Assembly (NCBI RefSeq): GCF_945859685.1
Contig: NC_079147.1
Span: 278,853,679-278,917,678, forward strand
Reading direction: 5' to 3'
Origin: Eupeodes corollae
Taxonomy: Eukaryota > Arthropoda > Insecta > Diptera > Syrphidae
DNA length: 64,000 bases
Part shown: positions 45,336 to 57,179 of the stretch, piece after piece
Numbering within the stretch: position 1 is the stretch's first letter
Layout: each line of letters starts with the position of its first letter
The notes under the pieces: model-generated
The model's database searches: none
The model's input: the letters and a program-made list of their open reading frames with translations, nothing else
Told to the model about the DNA's origin: nothing
Made by a program: the position numbers and the translations under genes

Positions 45336-47799
45336 ATAATTAAATTTTGGGAAACTTTCTTTTTGTATAATTTTATGCATTACAAGTGTAAATTTTGTTC
45401 AGCACTGCTGCCCACACAAATTACAGTAGTTGAATAATTTGATACACCTTTTTTAAACAAACCAGTTTTTAGCTTTAAAATGTTCCATTACATTCAGTTT
45501 TGAAATTCTTCACTTTTTTTAAAGTTGCCAGCACTAAATCATTCAAACAGTCTGAGGGTTTTGCATTTATTTGGGGATACCCGTTTTAACTTCCTCTAGG
45601 GTTTTTGCGTTCATTTTGGGACACCATTTTAAACTCCTTCTAGCCACTTGAACTTTAACAACTGGAGTGTATTTATTGTTCATATGAATATGTTGCATAT
45701 ATGCATAACCATAAACTTTTATTAGAAGAATTGAGTTTCCCAGAATCATCACATTGTTGAACAACTAGCTGTATATGGATGATGCAACTTTACGCAATAC
45801 TTTCAGTTGTCTAGCAACTTCTAAATTTGCTCCTTTTACGAGGCAATTGCATCACAATGTTTTTTTTTTCATTTTGTCAAATGCTGACACTCTCTTTAAA
45901 GTTATTCGACTAGAAAATAGGTTTACATCTTCATTTTGGTTTTTGTGATGTCTTGGGCTTTTTCTTCTCTCTCGACCAAATAACTTAGAAATATTATATA
46001 TTGCCTCCCTCATAGTTAACAAAATCACCTCCTTCTCACTATATCTACGCTCAAGGCAGAAACTCCCCCGTATTTAACCCTCTGGAAGCCTGCATCTGCC
46101 TCAGTGCCATTGCCTTGATGGTCGCTTTCGGTTCTTATCCAATAGCTTTTGTTCAATTATAACAAAAACAGCCCCTAGAAGTCTATGGTTCGATAGATAT
46201 TTGATAGGGCAAGCTTCGAAATAATATAAAACTGTTGAAACTTTTCTTTTGAAAAAGTTTATTCCACATCTTTGGTCTTTCTTTTCCTTAAACTCGTATA
46301 GCAAGCAGAACGCGAAGACAAAATCATCATCAGTTGTAGTTAAAGCTGAAGCTGAAGCAGCAGCAGCAGTAGTAGTTGCTTATGCATAGAGAGAAAGTAC
46401 TTGAACCAAACTTCCGTTTCGCTTGGGTAGGGAAATTGGCGATTTATCAAACGGAAATTGAAATTATTTCGTCTTTTGGGGAACGATGCGATGTGACGAA
46501 AAGACTATAGGAACGAGTTACGGTGGAAAGTGGGTATAGAAATGAGTCCTCGTTCGTTTTGAAAACTCTACTTTGTGTGGGATGGCCATTTTAAGTTTTT
46601 TTTCTTTGTCAAGAACAAGTCACAAGGAAAAAGAAACAAATGCGCATTGAATGTCTTTTAAGTCAATGCAAGTCAGATTGCAAGTTTGTTCATTTCAAAC
46701 ATTGGCATAGTTGTTGTTGTTTTTTGTTCTTGGTATCGTTGTTTTTCCTGTGTGAGAGAGGGTCGAGTGAATCTTTTAACAAGTCGACAAATCTTCGCTG
46801 CACAGAAGGTTGTTTTTATTTAGTCTGTCTTGTTGCAAGGGTGGCAGGTGTAAGGATTTTGATCTGATAAAGCAAAAGACATCCTTCCACCTGACTTAGA
46901 TCTGGGAATCGAATTGGAATTGAATTTCAAAGGACATTTTATTTTTTTTTTTAATGTATATTGACGAAGAAGATTTGAAGATCTATTGGAATTGTTTCTT
47001 GAACTTTGCCGAAAATCAAAAGAACTCGAGAGTGAATTAAAAGAAAATCCTTACTATGTATACAGAGCACAGTTGTGCTGGTTGGTTGATACTTTTGCAA
47101 TTGCGATGCCTTAAACTCAAATATTTCCAGGGAAAAAATGTTAAAATGTTAAAGTCAAGAAATTGCAAAAGAAGTCGATGTACAGTACAAGTCCAGTACG
47201 CTTGGCCAGTATTGGATTTCACTTTGTTTTGTCAATTGAAAAAATAAAATATAAAGAAGACTTTTATGTACAAAGAATACATTTGTTGCAATTTAGAAGT
47301 GTGTAGGTAAGAACTTAGAAAATAAAATGCACAACTAAATTGCACAAAATTGCTTTTGTGGTTAAGCGCTTCAGCTTGAGAGTGAGGCCATAAAGGATTT
47401 TAAGGATATGGGGAATGAAATTAAATGGCTCAATAGAATAGTTGGTTTTTAATACTTTTGAATTTTGTACTTAATATTTTAATAAATCCTAAAATACCTT
47501 GTGTTGGACAAATTTAAATAAAGTCAATTGAGTAATTTCTAAAAACTCGTATAATAGGCTCTTCTTGCCAAATAGATTCAGCTTTTACTAAAAATATAAA
47601 ATTATGACCTATGGAACTCCAATCTCAAAGCCGACTTGTCTAAGACCATAATTTATCTTGTTTTTAAATTTTTATTAATATTTATATTTTTATATTCATA
47701 GATCAAAAAGACAATATTTTTAATTTTTAATAAATTTTTACCAAGTTTCAATATAATTCTTTTTTTTTTAAACTGTCAACTAGATAATGAACTCCCTCT
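45336..47799. other. Unassigned stretch
   Basis: No gene was recognised. Near 46320-46385 a GTT/GCT/GCA-rich patch translates as Val/Ala/Glu repeats and is a simple-repeat region. The frames at 46101-46304 and 46640-46867 show no family features. Confidence 0.4.
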
Positions 47800-47831
47800 T
47801 ATGGTAATCAGACCCGGAACTTCAACGGACT

Positions 47832-48560
47832 ACGCATTGAGAGTTTGTATGTATGAATGTAAGAACTCTACACTCCAGGTGCAACTCAGAAACTTGAATC
47901 AGTCCTCTCGCAGTATAAGGCAGTTATTACTGCGATCCAGGAATACGATGGATAGGATCAGGGACAATAAGAGAAAGAATTGAGACATTTATTATAGCTG
48001 TCATCAAATATTGCATATATTTGGATGTGGATTCGTCGTGGGAAATGGGCTTGGATCGAAAGTCATGAATTTCAAACCAATAAGTGATCGCCTGGCTGTG
48101 ATCCGCATCAATTCCACATTACAGAACATCAGTATATTATGTGCACACGCCCCTACCGATGATGCTGAGGAGTCTAGCAAGGAGGATTTCTACGACCTGC
48201 TGGATAAAGCCTACGGAGTCTGTCCAGAGTACGACGTTAAAATCGTACTCAGAGACTTCAATGCAAAAATCGGGAAGGATGACATCTTTGGCGGATTAGT
48301 TGAAAGGCACAGCCTTCACGAAGAAACAACAGATAACGGCTTCCGACTAATTGGCTTTGCTGCAGCTCGTAATACGGTGATAAGTAGCACTAGTTTTTCA
48401 AGACGGAAGATCTACACAGCAACCTGGCGATCTCCGGATGGTCGAAGTACCAACCAAATCGACCATGTGCTAATCGGCGCAAGACACGCATCCAACATCC
48501 TGAACGTGCGCACTTTCCGAGGAGCACCTGTATAGACTCTGACCACTTTATGGTAATGGC
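47832..48560 (+). pseudogene. RTE endonuclease (copy C)
   Basis: With frames joined, it reads VRTLH near 47858, QKLESVLSQYKAVITAIQEY (near 47885-47945) with the catalytic Glu of IQE, ILCAHAPTDDAEE near 48138-48175, IVLRDFNAKIGKDD near 48243-48285 (GDFNAKIG usual, Gly to Arg) and WRSPDGRSTNQIDHVLIGA near 48425-48480. SDHFM follows near 48539-48553 after a one-base shift, so all catalytic blocks can be traced. The 174-codon frame 48011-48535 covers the central part. It cannot be translated as one chain because of shifts near 47960 and 48530. Confidence 0.82.
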
Positions 48561-48569
48561 TAAGTTTAG

Positions 48570-49063
48570 AGCTCGAATATCAAACACGTGCGGCCCAAAG
48601 AGAGGAGTTCAACATCAGTTGCCTTAGCACATTGAAGAATGCCAGAGACTACAGTGAGCACCTGAGCGAGCGACTCTCCACCTCCGTCCTCCCAAATACT
48701 ACAGACGTCAACACATTGTGGAACCAATATCGCGAAATAATAAAAAATGTAGCCGAGGCCACCATAGGTTACCAGCCACCCCCAAAAAAGAACCCGTGGT
48801 ATGATGATGAGTGCGTGGTATTGAAAAGAGAGACGGAAAATGCTTGTGTGCAGATGCTGCAACGGAAAACAAAAGCAGTAAGGGAAGAGCACCGAACGAA
48901 AAGGAGAAATCAGAAAAAGACCCTGCGAAGGAAGAAAAGAGCATCCGCAGTTTCTCAGCTCAAAAATCTAGAGGAGTCTCGGGCCATGCACAACAGCCGA
49001 CGTTTCTTTAAAAGGTCGAAGCAATTAGCTTCTGGTTTCAGAACCGGCTCTTCGAAACAGTAA
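48570..49063 (+). pseudogene. RTE linker, basic region (copy C)
   Basis: Frame 48632-49063 reads NARDYSEHLSERLSTSVLPN, WNQYREIIKNVAEATIGYQP, then NPWYDDECVVLKRETENAC and a Lys/Arg-rich helix (RRNQKKTLRRKKRASAVSQL). The family usually has WFDEEC at the WYDDEC position. The linker connects endonuclease and RT and is likely to bind nucleic acid, which is an inference from its charge. Confidence 0.72.
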
Positions 49064-49069
49064 AGGAAA

Positions 49070-49900
49070 TCCAGTCACCGAAGCACAGGGAATTGTAGAT
49101 GCTTTCAAGCAGCACTTCCAACAGCTGCTGAATGCGCAAAATGTCGAGCAATATAATGACGAAAGAGAAGCAAGACCATTCAATGAAGACCCAGTCCCAA
49201 CCCCCAGCAGAGAAGAGGTAGAAAGAGCCATCCAAAAGCTAACAAATAACAAGTCCGCCGGGTCGGATGGCATACCCGTGGAACTCTTTAAACGAGGAGG
49301 AAGTGTTTTGATAAATCGTAGCACCAGGTCATCATCAAAGTGTGGGAGGAAGAATGCATACCCAATGTCTCGTCGATAAGCTCCATGTGGCCCTTCTACA
49401 AAAAAGGCGACCCGATGTTATGCAAAGACTATCGTAGCATATCCCTGCTTAATGTAGAGCGTCTTAAACCTTTCTGCAACACAAATATCGGCACGCACCA
49501 GCGTGGCTTTAGGACAGGCAGAACAACGATATACCAAATATTCACACTCAGGCGGATCCTGGAAAAGACCAACTAATTTCAAGTCAAAACCCACCATCTT
49601 TTCATCGACTTTAAAGCTGCTTATGATAGCATCCACCGCCAAGAGCTTATGATGACGATGTCTGAATGCGGGATCTCGAACAAACTGATCCAGCTGTGCC
49701 GCATGACGCTAAACGATACGCAGTGCAATGTGCAAATGGTTAACAGCTCATCCGTGTTATTCCAAACTTGCGCAGGGTTAAGACAAGGAGATGCGTTGTC
49801 ATGTGACTTCTTCCTGGAGCAGATAGTGCGTAAGGCAGGTGTGAGCACGGAGGGCACTATTTTTAACAAATTTATCGATCCAAGATAGCTGTGCTTGAGG
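49070..49900 (+). pseudogene. RTE reverse transcriptase, active site deleted (copy C)
   Basis: The order is AIQKLTNNKSAGSDGIPVEL near 49230-49285, MWPFYKKGDPMLCKDYRSIS near 49387-49445, HQRGFRTGRTTIYQIFTLRR near 49497-49555, FIDFKAAYDSIHRQEL near 49602-49650 (first Asp) and CAGLRQGDALSCDFFLEQI near 49770-49826. After GTIFNKF (about 49854-49874) the text jumps to IAVLEAFTAIEEQAKLVGLE, so the box YADD and its surroundings are lost. Stops lie near 49320 and 49575. Confidence 0.8.
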
Positions 49901-49968
49901 CCTTTACAGCGATTGAAGAACAGGCGAAACTAGTTGGTCTTGAAGGGAATGAGGACAAAACAAAGTAA

Positions 49969-50620
49969 ATGTTATTAACAAACAAAGCAACATCTGTCAA
50001 CCGCCTAGGACAAAACGTCACTGTTGGTAGCAGCAATTTCGAGGTAGTTTTGGAGTTCACCTACCTTGGAACAAATATCAATCCCACGAACAACACCTTA
50101 GTGGAGATCCGAAGAAGAATTACCCTAGCGAACCGATGCTGCTTCGGTTTGGCCAAACAACTGGGTTCAAAACTCCTCACTCGAAAGACAAAGTGTCTGC
50201 TATACAAAACTTTGATTTTATTAGTCCTACTCTACGGCGCCGAGAGGTGGACGATAAGTAAAAAAGGGAAATGATACTGGGCACTTTTGAAAGAAAAATT
50301 CTTCGACGGATTTTTGGTCCCGTATGCGACGATGGCGAATGGAGAAGAATTTACAACCTAGAAATGTATGAGCTGTAACAAGATGTGGATGTAGTCCAGA
50401 AGGCCAAGAAAAGACGACTAAATTGGCTCAGCTACATCGAGCGAATGGACCACAACGCTCCATCTTAGAAACTCTTCTCAGCCCAGCCCCCAGGTTCAAG
50501 ACGACAAGGAAGACCGAACCTACGGTACAAAGACCAAGTGACTGCGGTTGCCAGAGAGCTGGATCGTTCAAGATCGAAGACTGCAGTATTTCAGGCTGAG
50601 ACCTTTCATGGATTGTGTCG
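49969..50620 (+). pseudogene. RTE C-terminal region (copy C)
   Basis: The frame 49969-50274 reads SNFEVVLEFTYLGTNINPTN, IRRRITLANRCCFGLAKQL, LLYGAERWTISKK, the usual RTE block behind RT. A shift leads to ERKILRRIFGPVCDDGEWRR near 50289-50350, RLNWLSYIERMDHNAP near 50417-50465 and GSRRQGRPNLRYKDQV near 50492-50540. These match the C-terminal motifs of copy A (RWLGHAERM, GRPRIRWRAQV). Confidence 0.78.
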
Positions 50621-50640
50621 AAATACAGTTTTGATATCAC

Positions 50641-53509
50641 ACTACAATATATAATATAAAATTTTATTGAATAATTAAGGAATATATGAATAGCGGTTAA
50701 TTTAAGTGTACATCTACTCTTTTACCTGCTACTTATGATGTGAGTTACAAAATAGAATTATATTTGAATAACTTTTGGGACATCCTAATTTCAGTTTCTC
50801 CTTAAAATTTTACAAATGACACGTGGCACTGCATACTACTAAACAAATTACGTGAAATTGATATTTCAAAACAATATAGGAGACAAGTTTTCAAGAAATA
50901 TAGGTTATATTGATTTTTCCTGATATTTACTTGCAACAACGCACTTTAATACTTTCAAAAAATAAACACTTGTCAATTCCGTTTAAGTTTTGCGACACCT
51001 TATTTTCAGAAATATTCCGTTTCATGGTATTTTCTGCTTTAAACATCACACGTGCCATTTATTGTGTTTCAAATACAGAATTCCGTAAATTTGTGTTATT
51101 CTGCTGTATCATAGAATTCCCTCCTCTATTTAAATTTTTAAAAAACTATTGATTTCCATGTTACAACACACACGCTTCATGGTTTTAAAATAACCATCGA
51201 TTGACTGAGAAAACCTATAGGCATTAATGAAACATTGCTATATACGTCTATAATTGCCAAAATAAATAACTTTGGGACAAGTTTAGACTTTCCAAAAATA
51301 TACTTTATCCACATAACATCTCTAACAAAATTTTCATCTCCTTTTCTAATCATCTTAACTTAAGCTGCTTTACATTTAAAATCTCATTTATTACGTAATT
51401 CTATATAACTCCTTTTTCCCAGCACATCACCTCTTCAAGCCATTTTATCCATTTTAAAAGCAACTCTCGTACCTTCCTTCCACTTCGGCATCATTTGACA
51501 ATCCCTTCAAAGCAATTCGATTTCCAATTTCTAACTTACTTTAAATATACAGATGAACAGAAAAAAAGCCTTTTAGAGCTATCAGGCCCATCTCTATGAA
51601 AGGAAAATTTCAACAAGGACGAATATGGACGACACGACGAGGACGAGCACGACGACGCGATGGAGACGGACGAACGGGCGAACGGACAGGCGAACCTTTT
51701 CGTTCGGTATTCGGTTTGCTTTAATATCCTGATTTATACTTGCATACGAGGGATACATTTTTCAAATGTTCACACATGGCCAACACACTAGGCTGGATAT
51801 AAGTTAGGTAGGTAGGTAGGTATAGGGGAGGTGCCTAGCCTATGCCTTAGCCTACACTTACTTATATGGAATTCAGGATTCAGCAGAGCCGTCAATTTTT
51901 GATGCAGTGATTTATACTTTCCTTTCGAAGAATAGAGAATTTAAGCCAAAATGAATAGACCGGCTGCTCCTGATGCTGTATAGCCACATATACAAACATT
52001 CATAGCAAGAAGGATATTTTCAAAAATAGAAGAAAAAAATAAACTTAAGTTTGACCGAAGTTGATGTTAATCTCTATACACAGCAAAAGAATACTGATAC
52101 TACACTAAATTAAGGACATTATTTATCTTGATGAGGCTCGTAATATACGTCATTCATTTTATTGGACATGTTAAGAATTGTGTTGAGGCAAAAAAGGGAA
52201 ACCATTGAAAATTCATCAAATAAACAGGACAAAGGGAAGTCAATTTACTGTATACGTCTGGGAACAAAAATAAGATTGAAGACAAAATTTTGTAGTACAA
52301 AAAGAAACAGCAAGAAAAAAAAACAACTTAAAACCTTTATGGAAAATAAATTGAAATAGTTTTTCTTCGTATAAAATGATGATGATGATAATGCAAAGTT
52401 TTTTCTTTTTCTTGTTCTTACTTAATAAATCGGTTTCTTATGTTTCAATCATTATTATCATCTTGCATCATTTTTTGATTTTTCCCATAAACATATTGTT
52501 TCCATATGAATAAGAACTCATTCATTTGTATTAATTTTGTTATGTGATAAAAATACGTACTTCCCAAACGCAATCAACCAAAATCAAATCGGGCAATCGT
52601 TTGATTGAAAATAAATTTAAATCAATTGAATCCGAAGTTGTAGAAACAAAAATCAACATAAATAATTTAATGTGCCACTTTTATTCCAACTTAGTCAGAA
52701 TCTCATCTCATCTATGCAGATCCTTAAAACATATACAAATTCAGTTCATCGCCGTACGAATGTATTCATCTAATATTTTTAAGAAAATCTTCGTAACGGA
52801 AACATTTTGCAAAAAGAGGAAACACAACATCCTGCAGTGCGATGCTATGTTGTCCTGATTGAAGGAGGCAAACGAAAAGACTTTTGCAGCAAATCCTTAA
52901 CAGCTACTAAGACAGTTTTGCTTGTAGCTATAGATAGCATGGAAAACAACTTGGAAAACATACCTACCTGTGCGCCTGGTGAAGATTCTAACTGTACCAT
53001 AACATACACAAAGTGCTTGAAGGCTTTAGGTTGTATGTTCAAGGATTTGATTAAATTTAAATACAGCAGCAGCAGAAGCGCATCAGTATGGCATCAGAAA
53101 AATAAAGATAGCTGCAGAATAGTACCAGGATAGGTTGAAACTTGTGTAGCGGTTCAGAGGATATTCAGGACTTTGAGTACATTTCCTATTCTTGAAATTG
53201 GCAAGGAATTCAATTTTACTTTAGATATTCCAATCGAAGGAAAACATACATACCTACATACCTATACATAAATAAATAATGAAAAGTTAATAAATAATAA
53301 AAATGATGATGGTAACTTCTTGAGATTGTATAAATCTATGCAAGAAAGTCAGACACGTGTATAGTTTGTGATGATTTGAGAGAGTTCAGAATGATTTTAT
53401 TTCTTTAACTTTTAGTAGAAAAGTTTATACTTCTTATAACATCTTCTTTTAATGTTTTTCAACTAATCCACTCTTCACTATACTAATTCAAATTGGCATT
53501 CTTTACTCA
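50641..53509. other. Unassigned stretch with simple repeats
   Basis: No gene was recognised. A GAC/CGA-rich patch lies at about 51625-51690, a TAGG repeat at 51805-51825 and an ATG repeat at 52376-52395. The frame 52807-53133 (108 codons) is open but shows no motif; its end is shaped by a CAG repeat near 53065-53080. Confidence 0.4.
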
Positions 53510-54950
53510 ACGTTCCGAATAATATGTGAGTAGAGGAACACCCCAGGGCTATATTCTCTCCCCTCTATTATGAATTTTAGTCATTAATACAATTCTATTA
53601 AAGTTAAAAAGTTATGGGGTGGCGGCAGGAGCTTATGCTGATGATTTGGTGTCGGGAAAGTTCGTCACCGTAATTAGCGAAATCATGGAGATGGCTCTGG
53701 AAAAAGTTTGCAGGCTTGGTGTTAATTAGATCAAACACAAATATATGCTTTCATCCTAACCCGATTGAACGCTCAAATACTATCTATATCCTCCTGATCA
53801 AAGTATCTAACGGTCATTCTAGATCCCAAACTATACTGAAAAAAAACATTGAAGGACGGGTTAAGAAAAGCTGAATTGCCTTTCAAGCCTGTAGAAAAAC
53901 TTCTGATAAAAAGTGGGCCTTCAATCAAAGATGATTTTGTTGACGAACACAGCCGTTACATGTCAAATTTTGTCGTATATATCGATTTTGTAGTGGTCTG
54001 CGCTGAAGAGTAGTTAGTGGTGGAACAACAGAGGAAATTCAATTCCGCCCAACAGAAGCATTAAATGTTATTTTGCACCTTCTACCAGCAGACCTACAGC
54101 AAATATTGAGAGGATGACATAGTTAGGAAAGACTTCGATGACACTATCTTTACTGATGGGGAAACTGCTTTAAGCCGTTAATGTCGGTAAGTCTTATCGG
54201 CTACCTGATTGTGCTAGTGTATTCCAATCGAAATTACTAGCAATCAGAGAACCATGCAAAATATTCAAATCAAACTTAAACCAAAAAAGAAACACGGCTG
54301 TCGGCCCTGTTAGCCAGCCGATGTTATGGTTATCAATTTTGGCCACAATATCTTCGATACTTGTCCGGCAATGTCGTGATGAATTATCCAACGTCAACAT
54401 AAAACTCCATGTTACTATTATTTGCGTTCTTAGTCATAGTGGAATTGGTGGAATAGTGGCAAGGATCGGCCCTTCATAGCTTAGTTGAGGAAAGGATTCT
54501 TCTTGGTGATATGAGGGGCAAAATGTTTTTATTTTTTCTGACAGAATCCAACTGCAGGCCAAACAGTAAAATGGACTGAAATATATCCAGGAAGATGTGG
54601 CCTACTTATAACAAACTCAGTTGTTACATTCACCAATAGGAAAGCATGCAGCAAAGCTTTGTATCTCTCAAAAAACTCACTGCCGTAGCTGCAGCGACCA
54701 ACATGAAAGGGAAACTGTAATTCACTTTCTCTGTAAATATTCTGTTCTGGTCAGTTCTAGAATGTCAAGGTTCGGAACGGCATTCCTTAAAGATCTTGAC
54801 AGCTTTCCGAGATGAAACTCAAGACCTGATTTTCTTTCTGAAAGCAACAACATTGCTCTAGTATCGCTAATTTTGTCAATATGAATTCGTCATATGCCCA
54901 ACGAGTTTATGGTATTAAAATTGAGCCGCGCAGCAAGGGCTGCTAGTGAC
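53510..54950 (+). mobile_element. R1/I-like LINE with RT and RNase H, decayed
   Basis: The start reads SRGTPQGYILSPLL near 53533-53573 and GAYADDLVSGKF near 53629-53665, both RT motifs with an intact YADD. RNase H follows: IFTDGETALSR near 54149-54180, RLPDCASVFQSKLLAIREPC near 54201-54257 and SHSGI near 54432-54447 (usual GHSGI-x-GNE). The C-terminal frame 54621-54815 has HSPIGKHAAKLCISQKTHCR, SCSDQHERETVIHFLCKYSV, a C-x2-C ... H-x4-C cluster of the type found in R1-like proteins. Many stops separate the blocks. Confidence 0.75.
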
Positions 54951-55401
54951 TGCCACCTCTTCCAACCTACCTATCTAATCACTAACTTCGGCTAGAAAAG
55001 GTTTTTTTAACATCTCTTCAATCTTACCATTACCAATCTTCTATCTTAAATTAAATTGGTTGATTCTATCCAGAGGTCTTTGTGTGGCTTTTAAGGTAAC
55101 TAGTCTTCTAAATACGGTTTTTCCAATACCATAGGTTTTGTTTTGATATTAAAACTCGATAACAAGAAATCCATCTATTTCCACGTAATTTTAAGCTTTA
55201 AATTACTAGAAATAGGGTAGGTATACATTTTGATCACGTCTTTGAGAAATAACACATTCTTTTGTTGCTTAAGTACGAAGTGGAAGCGTCTTGGTGAAAT
55301 CAAACGTCCGCGTCGTTATAGTATTTTCCATCCCAGCCATACAAAATCATAGCTCGCGTACACCACAACAATTTTTGAATAAGTATAAGATGCAATCGTA
55401 G
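54951..55401. other. Unassigned stretch
   Basis: No gene or repeat was recognised. Confidence 0.35.
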
Positions 55402-55672
55402 TATCCGTGGAGTGGTCGTTAGTGCGTAGGACTACCATGCCAGAGGTTTTGAATTCAATCGCTGCCTGTGCCATCTAACTTTTTGGGGACTTCCTCTTGA
55501 GAAATATTAAAAAATCTGACAAAAATAATTCTTGCCGCATGAAAAATGCTTTGCAAATAATTCTTGCCGCATGAAAAATGCTTCTCAAATTATCCGTTCA
55601 ACCTTTACATGACTCGCTCATAAGGAAAATTGTTAGCTACTGGGCCCTGGTTCTCTTTGGACTATTGTGCAA
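55402..55672 (+). mobile_element. tRNA-derived SINE, plus-strand copy
   Basis: GTCGTTAGTGCGTAGG near 55415-55430 is the A-box region and TTTTGAATTCAATCGCTGCC near 55446-55465 is a degraded B-box region, followed by TGTGCCATCTAACTTTT as in the 60.5-kb copy. The body ends GGGCCCTGGTTCTCTTTGG, ACTATTGTGC, which is the SINE/RTE 3' tail. A 32-bp direct duplication lies in the body (units starting at 55529 and 55561). Confidence 0.72.
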
Positions 55673-55904
55673 AACTAAAGTTCTTAAGTTTTGCGAACGA
55701 ATCTGCAAAATGTTCACTATTTTAATAGTAAGTTTTAACAATTTCAGCGCTGCGTTAAAGCAAGTTTTGATAAATTTTTGGTTTTTTTTTTATTGTACAC
55801 CAATGATTGATGCAAGAGTATGCGAACATGGAAGGATTTTGACTCAAGTCTAAGAACCTCACATTTATTATTAATAAATTCCTTATTAAGTTTTAAAATA
55901 TTTA

Positions 55905-56130
55905 TTACGATTCTTTGGTCCAAATCGTTTTGATATCCGAGGTCCCGGAGAGTGCCATCAGTGTAGATTGTGGAACTCAAAGTCTTAGAGTAAAAATCAG
56001 CAGCGGGGTCGAATCTTTTTCTGCATTCTGTTGGACGACTGGAAACTCGGTGGAAGACGCGGACCGCTCTTGCGGAAGACGCTTAAAAGTCGCGAGCTTC
56101 ATAAACTTGCAAATTATTCCGTAGCAAGAA
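55905..56130 (+). pseudogene. Possible LINE ORF1 (gag-like) zinc-knuckle fragment
   Basis: Near 55920-55970 one frame reads NRFDIRGPGECHQCRLW. ORF1 proteins of several insect LINEs have (S/G)GPGQCHRCQLYGH, the first CCHC knuckle, at this place. Later, KSRELHKLANYSVA near 56080-56130 recalls the HTANYRGC end of the third knuckle. The intermediate cysteines are mostly lost. The match is short and the region damaged, so this is tentative. Confidence 0.35.
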
Positions 56131-56604
56131 GTTCAAAACGTAAAAAAAGAAAAAAATAAAGAATAAACTTAATAACGATAATACCTAAACAGATTTACTA
56201 AAACCCTAAGAAATAGATATCTTCTCGGGTAAAAATAAACGAAAATTCACTCACGTGTTGCCCCTATTGGTTAAAATTTTAATCATTATGTACATAAGAA
56301 CCAAAATCACTAAAAAAGGTATTAATATTTCGGTGTTTTTAATTTCACGTGAAATGTCTATCCAAAAAGGGAAAGAAGAAGTATTACAAAAAGTTGGTAT
56401 GTTTGATATTTTTTTCAATTCCATGCAATGTTTATATGTTTTTTTGATTTTTTTTTTTTCATTTTCGTTTTCCTATGAGATGATTTTCTTTGATTATAAT
56501 TGAAATGCATTACTTCGTTTAAAGAATTTTTAGTGGTGGATGTGACAACTTTAACACTAGATGAAAATGATGGTGCACGGAATGTTGTTCTTGTAATGTA
56601 TTTT
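56131..56604. other. Unassigned stretch
   Basis: No gene was recognised. T-rich tracts lie near 56440-56460. Confidence 0.35.
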
Positions 56605-57000
56605 TTATGCTTGACTTCAAGTTTACTTGACAAAATAAGAAAATGCCAAACCAAGATGGAGAGAAAACTACTTAATCAACGAATTAGCCAGAGAGTGAGA
56701 AATAGAGAAATAAGACGAAGAACTGGTTTAACGGGCGTGGTTGAAAGAGCAAAACTCCTTAAATGGAATTGGGCAGGACATATATTTAGAATACAGGACC
56801 AAAGATGGACACAAATCATTACAAAATGGACACAACCAGAAAGCAGAAGACCAATTGGACTACCGAAGAAAAGATGAGCAGACGATTTGCTTAAAGAAAG
56901 AAAAAGTTGGTACAATGACGCAAAAGATAGAGATCTTTGGGCAAGCTTCGGGAAAGCTTATGATAGATCATAAAATTTTGACACGCATCCATTTATTTAT
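56605..57000 (+). mobile_element. Family B LINE, 3' end (copy 2)
   Basis: The plus strand reads LTSSLLDKIRKCQTKMERKL, NREIRRRTGLTGVVERAKLL, KWNWAGHIFRIQDQRW and GLPKKR, nearly the same as the copy at 9.9-10.26 kb. A stop replaces Trp before ADDL. The text continues ADDLLKERKSWYNDAKDRDL, WASFGKAYDRS, further than copy 1. The copy starts abruptly in the middle of the C-terminal region, as in a 5'-truncated insertion. Confidence 0.78.
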
Positions 57001-57179
57001 TCAAACTTTTCTCACATATTAAAGTTGATTAAAAAAAATATGTCAATTTTATATAGTAACTAGCTGTTAATTTAATGTTTTGTCCCCTTTCCCAATCATA
57101 TACCAAATCATTACACATGTACAATAAGTTATTTATTTCTAGCAAAATATACTCTAGAAATGTTTTATATGGCAAAACA

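Larger units (their letters stand above)
47830..50640 (+). mobile_element. RTE-like LINE, longest copy (copy C)
   Basis: The plus strand carries the endonuclease, linker, RT and C-terminal region in order over 2.8 kb, with frameshifts and a deletion at the RT active site. It belongs to the same protein type as copies A and B, but the 3' end is different and it lacks the GAGGCCCT ... GGACTGTTGCGC tail, so it is a separate subfamily or is truncated at the 3' end. Confidence 0.82.

Noticed and set aside
46320..46385. Ala/Val/Glu-rich coding-like patch
   Set aside because: It is explained by GTT, GCT and GCA simple repeats. The frame ends right behind the patch.
52807..53133. 108-codon frame with several cysteines
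   Set aside because: No family was recognised, no splice or promoter context was seen, and the end is a CAG-repeat translation.
55744..55980. Minus-strand frame starting STIYTDGTLRDL, which recalls RNase H
   Set aside because: Only YTDG fits. The residues behind it do not follow the RNase H pattern, and the plus strand gives a better (still weak) zinc-knuckle reading.
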